DNA of 8,157 nucleotides from an uncultured Lachnospiraceae bacterium. Its GTDB lineage: Bacteria > Bacillota > Clostridia > Lachnospirales > Lachnospiraceae. The position numbers and the translations under genes were made by a program. The notes below the pieces were generated by a model. That model was not told the origin of the DNA. It saw nothing but the letters and a program-made list of their open reading frames with translations, and ran no database searches. Position 1 is the first letter of the stretch. The number at the start of each line of letters is the position of its first letter. Where the stretch lies: positions 1 to 8,157 of the forward strand of contig CADCOL010000101.1 of assembly GCA_902803015.1 (NCBI GenBank). The letters are read 5' to 3'. Positions 5,948 through 8,157 of the stretch are shown here, one piece after another.

Positions 5948-5958
5948 GGAGAAATACT

Positions 5959-6834
5959 ATGGCAATGGCAAAAAGAGGACTGAACAAAGGGAAAGGTCTG
6001 AAAGCGTTAATTGATACAACGGATGTAACACCCGAAGTTGGTGCTACCGGAAAAGACTCCGTAATGACGGTAAACATTTCCAAGGTAGAACCGAATCGTG
6101 ATCAACCCCGAAAGAATTTTGACGAGGATGCACTCCAGGAACTTGCAGAGTCAATCAAGCAACATGGAATTCTTTCTCCGCTGCTGGTTGTAGACCGGGG
6201 AGAGTATTACGAAATCGTAGCCGGTGAGAGAAGATGGAGAGCGGCAACGATTGCCGGAGTAAAGGAAGTTCCCGTTATAGTAAGAGATCTGACCGAGCAG
6301 GAAATTGTTGAGATTTCCATTATCGAGAACCTGCAGCGCGAGGACTTAAACGAAATCGAAGAAGCTACAGCATATAAAAGACTGATGACAGAGTTCCATT
6401 TAACACAGGACGAAGTTGCGGAAAAGGTTTCGAAATCCCGTACCGCGATTGCGAACACGGTACGTCTTTTGAAACTCAGCGAAGATGTTCAGCGCCTGCT
6501 GATTGACGGAATGATTTCTGCCGGACATGCAAGAGCATTGCTCGGAGTAACCGATTCGGAAGAACAGTTCGTTCTTGCGATGCGTGCATTTGATGAAAAA
6601 CTTTCCGTACGTGAAATTGAAAAGATTGTTCAGAATCGCGGAAAAGAGAAAAAGACCAAGGTAAAAATCGAGAACCAGATGGCTAATGCATACAAGGATA
6701 TTGAGACACGGTTAAAGGACCGTCTTTCCACGAAGGTAAGCATCAGCACCAAAGAAAACGGAAGCGGAAAAATCGAAATCGAGTTTTATTCCGCGGAAGA
6801 GCTGGATCGTATCCAGGGATTAATCGGAAAGTAA
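5959..6834 (+). CDS. parB: Chromosome-partitioning protein ParB/Spo0J (CTPase, parS-binding)
   Basis: ParB binds parS, hydrolyses CTP to load and slide as a DNA clamp, recruits SMC and stimulates the ParA ATPase. The 291 residues run as follows. The basic N-terminus KRGLNKGKGLKALI (5-18) matches the ParA-activating GKGLxALI peptide. The CTP-binding domain has VEPNRDQPRKNFD (43-55), GERRWRA (89-95) and ENLQREDLNEIEEA (123-136). The helix-turn-helix is at about 148-173 (LTQDEVAEKVSKSRTAIANTVRLLKL), followed by ISAGHARALL at 187-196 and a C-terminal dimerisation domain. Length and motifs are normal. The start is ATG 5959, with AGGGAG at 5946-5951; ATG 5965 is a less well-spaced alternative. It is co-transcribed with parA and followed after 16 nt by the DUF4446 gene. 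Confidence 0.97.
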   Translation: MAMAKRGLNKGKGLKALIDTTDVTPEVGATGKDSVMTVNISKVEPNRDQPRKNFDEDALQELAESIKQHGILSPLLVVDRGEYYEIVAGERRWRAATIAGVKEVPVIVRDLTEQEIVEISIIENLQREDLNEIEEATAYKRLMTEFHLTQDEVAEKVSKSRTAIANTVRLLKLSEDVQRLLIDGMISAGHARALLGVTDSEEQFVLAMRAFDEKLSVREIEKIVQNRGKEKKTKVKIENQMANAYKDIETRLKDRLSTKVSISTKENGSGKIEIEFYSAEELDRIQGLIGK

Positions 6835-6844
6835 GTGAGGATTG

Positions 6845-6860
6845 TACTACATGCGTAGTC
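6845..6860. repeat. TACTAC-N4-GTAGTN palindrome, copy 4 (overlaps DUF4446 start)
   Basis: TACTACATGCGTAGTC keeps arms TACTAC/GTAGTC, with one mismatch at the last base. It contains the ATG start codon (6851-6853) of the DUF4446 gene, right after the Shine-Dalgarno sequence. It is the weakest of the four copies, and its central bases may be constrained by coding. Confidence 0.6.
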
Positions 6861-7366
6861 CTATTTTAGAACGTATCGGACTTGGAAATATTGACTTACT
6901 CTTTGTTTTCCTGTTCTTTCTTATCTGTATCATTGTTCTGGTAATTCTTTTGATCCGCCAGTCGAATCAAATCAAGAATCTTACCAGTCGTTATGACAGA
7001 TTCATGCAGGGATCGAAAGCAAAGAGTCTGGAAAAAAAGATGCTCGAACTTTTTGAAGAGCAGAACATTCAAAAATCCGTGCTCGATAACCATTCCAGAC
7101 AAATCAAGGATTTATACAGAAAACACAAAGATGCCTTTCAGAAGATGGGCTTTGTCAAATATGACGCATTCAAGGAGATGGGCGGAAAGCTCAGTTTCTG
7201 CCTGGTGCTTCTTGACGAGAACGATAACGGATTTCTGCTGAATTCCGTGCATTCTTCCGACGGATGCTATTCTTATACCAAGCGCATCAAGAACGGTTCG
7301 AGCGATCTTGAATTAAGTACGGAAGAATCCATTGCATTAAGAAAAGCAGTGGAATACGGTCAATAG
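6851..7366 (+). CDS. DUF4446 family membrane-anchored protein
   Basis: This 171-aa protein of unknown biochemical function matches the DUF4446 family, common next to parB in Clostridia. From M1: a single hydrophobic membrane segment at about 15-36 (LLFVFLFFLICIIVLVILLI), a helical, probably coiled-coil region at about 40-95, then the family core near 102-140 (KMGFVKYDAFKEMGGKLSFCLVLLDENDNGFLLNSVH) and a C-terminal LSTEESIALRKAVE helix. ATG 6851 is preferred. GTGAGG at 6835-6840 lies 10 nt upstream, whereas TTG 6842 would sit only 1 nt from it. The start codon lies inside palindrome copy 4. The gene is 16 nt after parB and probably in the same operon. A link with segregation or envelope is suggested only by location. 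Confidence 0.88.
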   Translation: MRSPILERIGLGNIDLLFVFLFFLICIIVLVILLIRQSNQIKNLTSRYDRFMQGSKAKSLEKKMLELFEEQNIQKSVLDNHSRQIKDLYRKHKDAFQKMGFVKYDAFKEMGGKLSFCLVLLDENDNGFLLNSVHSSDGCYSYTKRIKNGSSDLELSTEESIALRKAVEYGQ

Positions 7367-7408
7367 AAAGCAACAATAAAAACTGTGGAATCAGAGAGTC
7401 AATTGTTG

Positions 7409-7414
7409 TAAAAT
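7409..7414 (+). promoter_or_regulatory. Possible -10 element of a serS promoter
   Basis: TAAAAT lies 43 nt before the serS ATG, in the 90-nt gap after the DUF4446 gene. No convincing -35 is visible. If used, the transcript would begin near 7420 and its leader would be almost entirely the small hairpin at 7428-7441. Confidence 0.3.
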
Positions 7415-7427
7415 AGAAGGAGCTTGT

Positions 7428-7441
7428 GGGTGTAAACACCC
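7428..7441 (+). promoter_or_regulatory. Short hairpin in the serS leader
   Basis: GGGTG-TAAA-CACCC folds as a 5-bp G/C-rich stem with a tetraloop, extendable by a T·G pair at the base. It ends 5 nt before the Shine-Dalgarno region (7447-7453) of serS. No U-tract follows, so it is not a terminator. The leader lacks T-box landmarks. It may stabilise the message 5' end or affect initiation. Confidence 0.55.
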
Positions 7442-7456
7442 GGAAAAGAGGAGAAC

Positions 7457-8157
7457 ATGATTGATATTAGATTTTTGCGTGAGAATCCCGAAGTTGTAAA
7501 AGAGAACATCCGTAAGAAATTTCAGGATGAGAAACTTCCCCTTGTGGACGAAGTAATTGCACTGGATGCCGAGAGAAGAGCAACCCAGCAGCAGGTGGAT
7601 GATTTAAAAGCAAACAGAAATAAAATTTCCAAGCAGATCGGTCAATTGATGGCTCAGGGAAAGAAGGATGAGGCAGAAGCCGTTAAGGCAGAAGTTGCTA
7701 ACGAGGGTGCAAAGATTGAGGAACTGGATGCAAAGCAGAAAGAACTTGAAGAGAAGATCCTTAAGGATATGATGATTATCCCGAATATTATTGATCCTTC
7801 GGTTCCGATTGGAAAGAACGATACCGAGAATGTGGAAGTAACGAAATACGGTGATCCCGTGGTTCCCGATTTTGAGATTCCTTATCATACCGAGATTATG
7901 GAGCGCTTCAACGGCATCGATCTGGATGCTGCAAGAAGAGTAGCCGGAAACGGTTTCTATTATCTGCAGGGTGATATTGCAAGACTTCATTCCGCAGTCA
8001 TTTCCTACGCAAGAGATTTTATGATTGACAGAGGCTTCACTTACTGTGTACCTCCTTTCATGATTCGTGCGAATGTCGTAACCGGCGTTATGAGTTTTGC
8101 CGAGATGGACGCCATGATGTATAAAATCGAAGGCGAAGATTTATACTTAATCGGAAC
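7457..8157 (+). CDS. serS: Seryl-tRNA synthetase SerS (3' truncated by window)
   Basis: SerRS is a class II synthetase that charges tRNA-Ser with serine. Only the first 233 residues of roughly 425 are inside the window; the frame is still open at the end. The start ATG 7457 is preceded by AGAGGAG (7447-7453), a strong if close SD, and gives the canonical MIDIRFLRENPE N-terminus. Residues about 30-103 are the long antiparallel coiled-coil tRNA-binding arm (DDLKANRNKISKQIGQL and following). IIPNIIDPSVPIGKNDTENV (107-126) links to the catalytic domain, where motif 1 covers about 157-200 (AARRVAGNGFYYLQGDIARL through PP). The last visible residues, YKIEGEDLYLIG, run towards the serine-binding loop. 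Motifs 2 and 3 lie beyond the window. It sits 90 nt after the DUF4446 gene, perhaps with its own promoter. Confidence 0.96.
   Translation, partial: MIDIRFLRENPEVVKENIRKKFQDEKLPLVDEVIALDAERRATQQQVDDLKANRNKISKQIGQLMAQGKKDEAEAVKAEVANEGAKIEELDAKQKELEEKILKDMMIIPNIIDPSVPIGKNDTENVEVTKYGDPVVPDFEIPYHTEIMERFNGIDLDAARRVAGNGFYYLQGDIARLHSAVISYARDFMIDRGFTYCVPPFMIRANVVTGVMSFAEMDAMMYKIEGEDLYLIG

Noticed and set aside
6842..6844. TTG start for the DUF4446 gene
   Set aside because: It is only 1 nt from the GTGAGG Shine-Dalgarno; ATG 6851 with 10 nt spacing and a family-typical N-terminus is better.
7371..7408. CAACAAT...ATTGTTG stem after DUF4446 as a terminator
   Set aside because: The loop is 24 nt, the stem is AT-rich and no U-tract follows; probably coincidental.
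1..8157. Mobile element, CRISPR, defence island or phage genes
   Set aside because: No transposase, integrase, repeat-spacer array or att-like duplication was seen; all recognised genes are core housekeeping or segregation genes in standard order.

Overview
The window reads as an origin-proximal chromosomal segment of a low-to-moderate G+C Gram-positive bacterium (Bacillota, class Clostridia). A Lachnospiraceae member is the best guess, from the gene order mnmE-mnmG-rsmG-(unknown)-parA-parB-DUF4446-serS, the SD usage and the protein sequences. No search was run, so the taxon is an inference. All genes lie on the + strand. The minus strand shows only shadow ORFs.

Left part (1-3977): the 3' end of mnmE, complete mnmG and complete rsmG, separated by 24 and 28 nt and probably one transcription unit. 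MnmE and MnmG together modify the wobble uridine of several tRNAs. RsmG methylates 16S rRNA. In related genomes rpmH-rnpA-yidC-jag and then dnaA/oriC lie beyond mnmE, so the origin is probably just to the left of the window (inference).

Middle (3978-5145): a promoter region, a 205-aa coiled-coil/acidic protein of unknown function where Bacillus carries noc, and a 371-nt non-coding region. That region holds two perfect parS sites and one degenerate parS, one isolated and three head-to-tail DnaA-box-like 9-mers, short TGGTA/TACCA inverted repeats and a likely parA promoter. It is a compact centromere-like, DnaA-binding regulatory region.

Right part (5146-8157): parA (soj) and parB (spo0J), with a further degenerate parS overlapping the parB Shine-Dalgarno sequence, then a membrane-anchored DUF4446 protein and the 5' two-fifths or so of serS (cut by the window end). 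ParA and ParB act on the parS sites to segregate the newly replicated origins.

The least expected signal is a 16-bp palindrome family, TACTAC-N4-GTAGTA, present four times, each at or just before the 5' end of a gene (mnmG, rsmG, the unknown gene, DUF4446). Three copies abut a -10-like hexamer. The core resembles BlaI/MecI/CopY-type operators. It suggests one repressor touching tRNA/rRNA modification and segregation-linked genes; this is inference and is testable.
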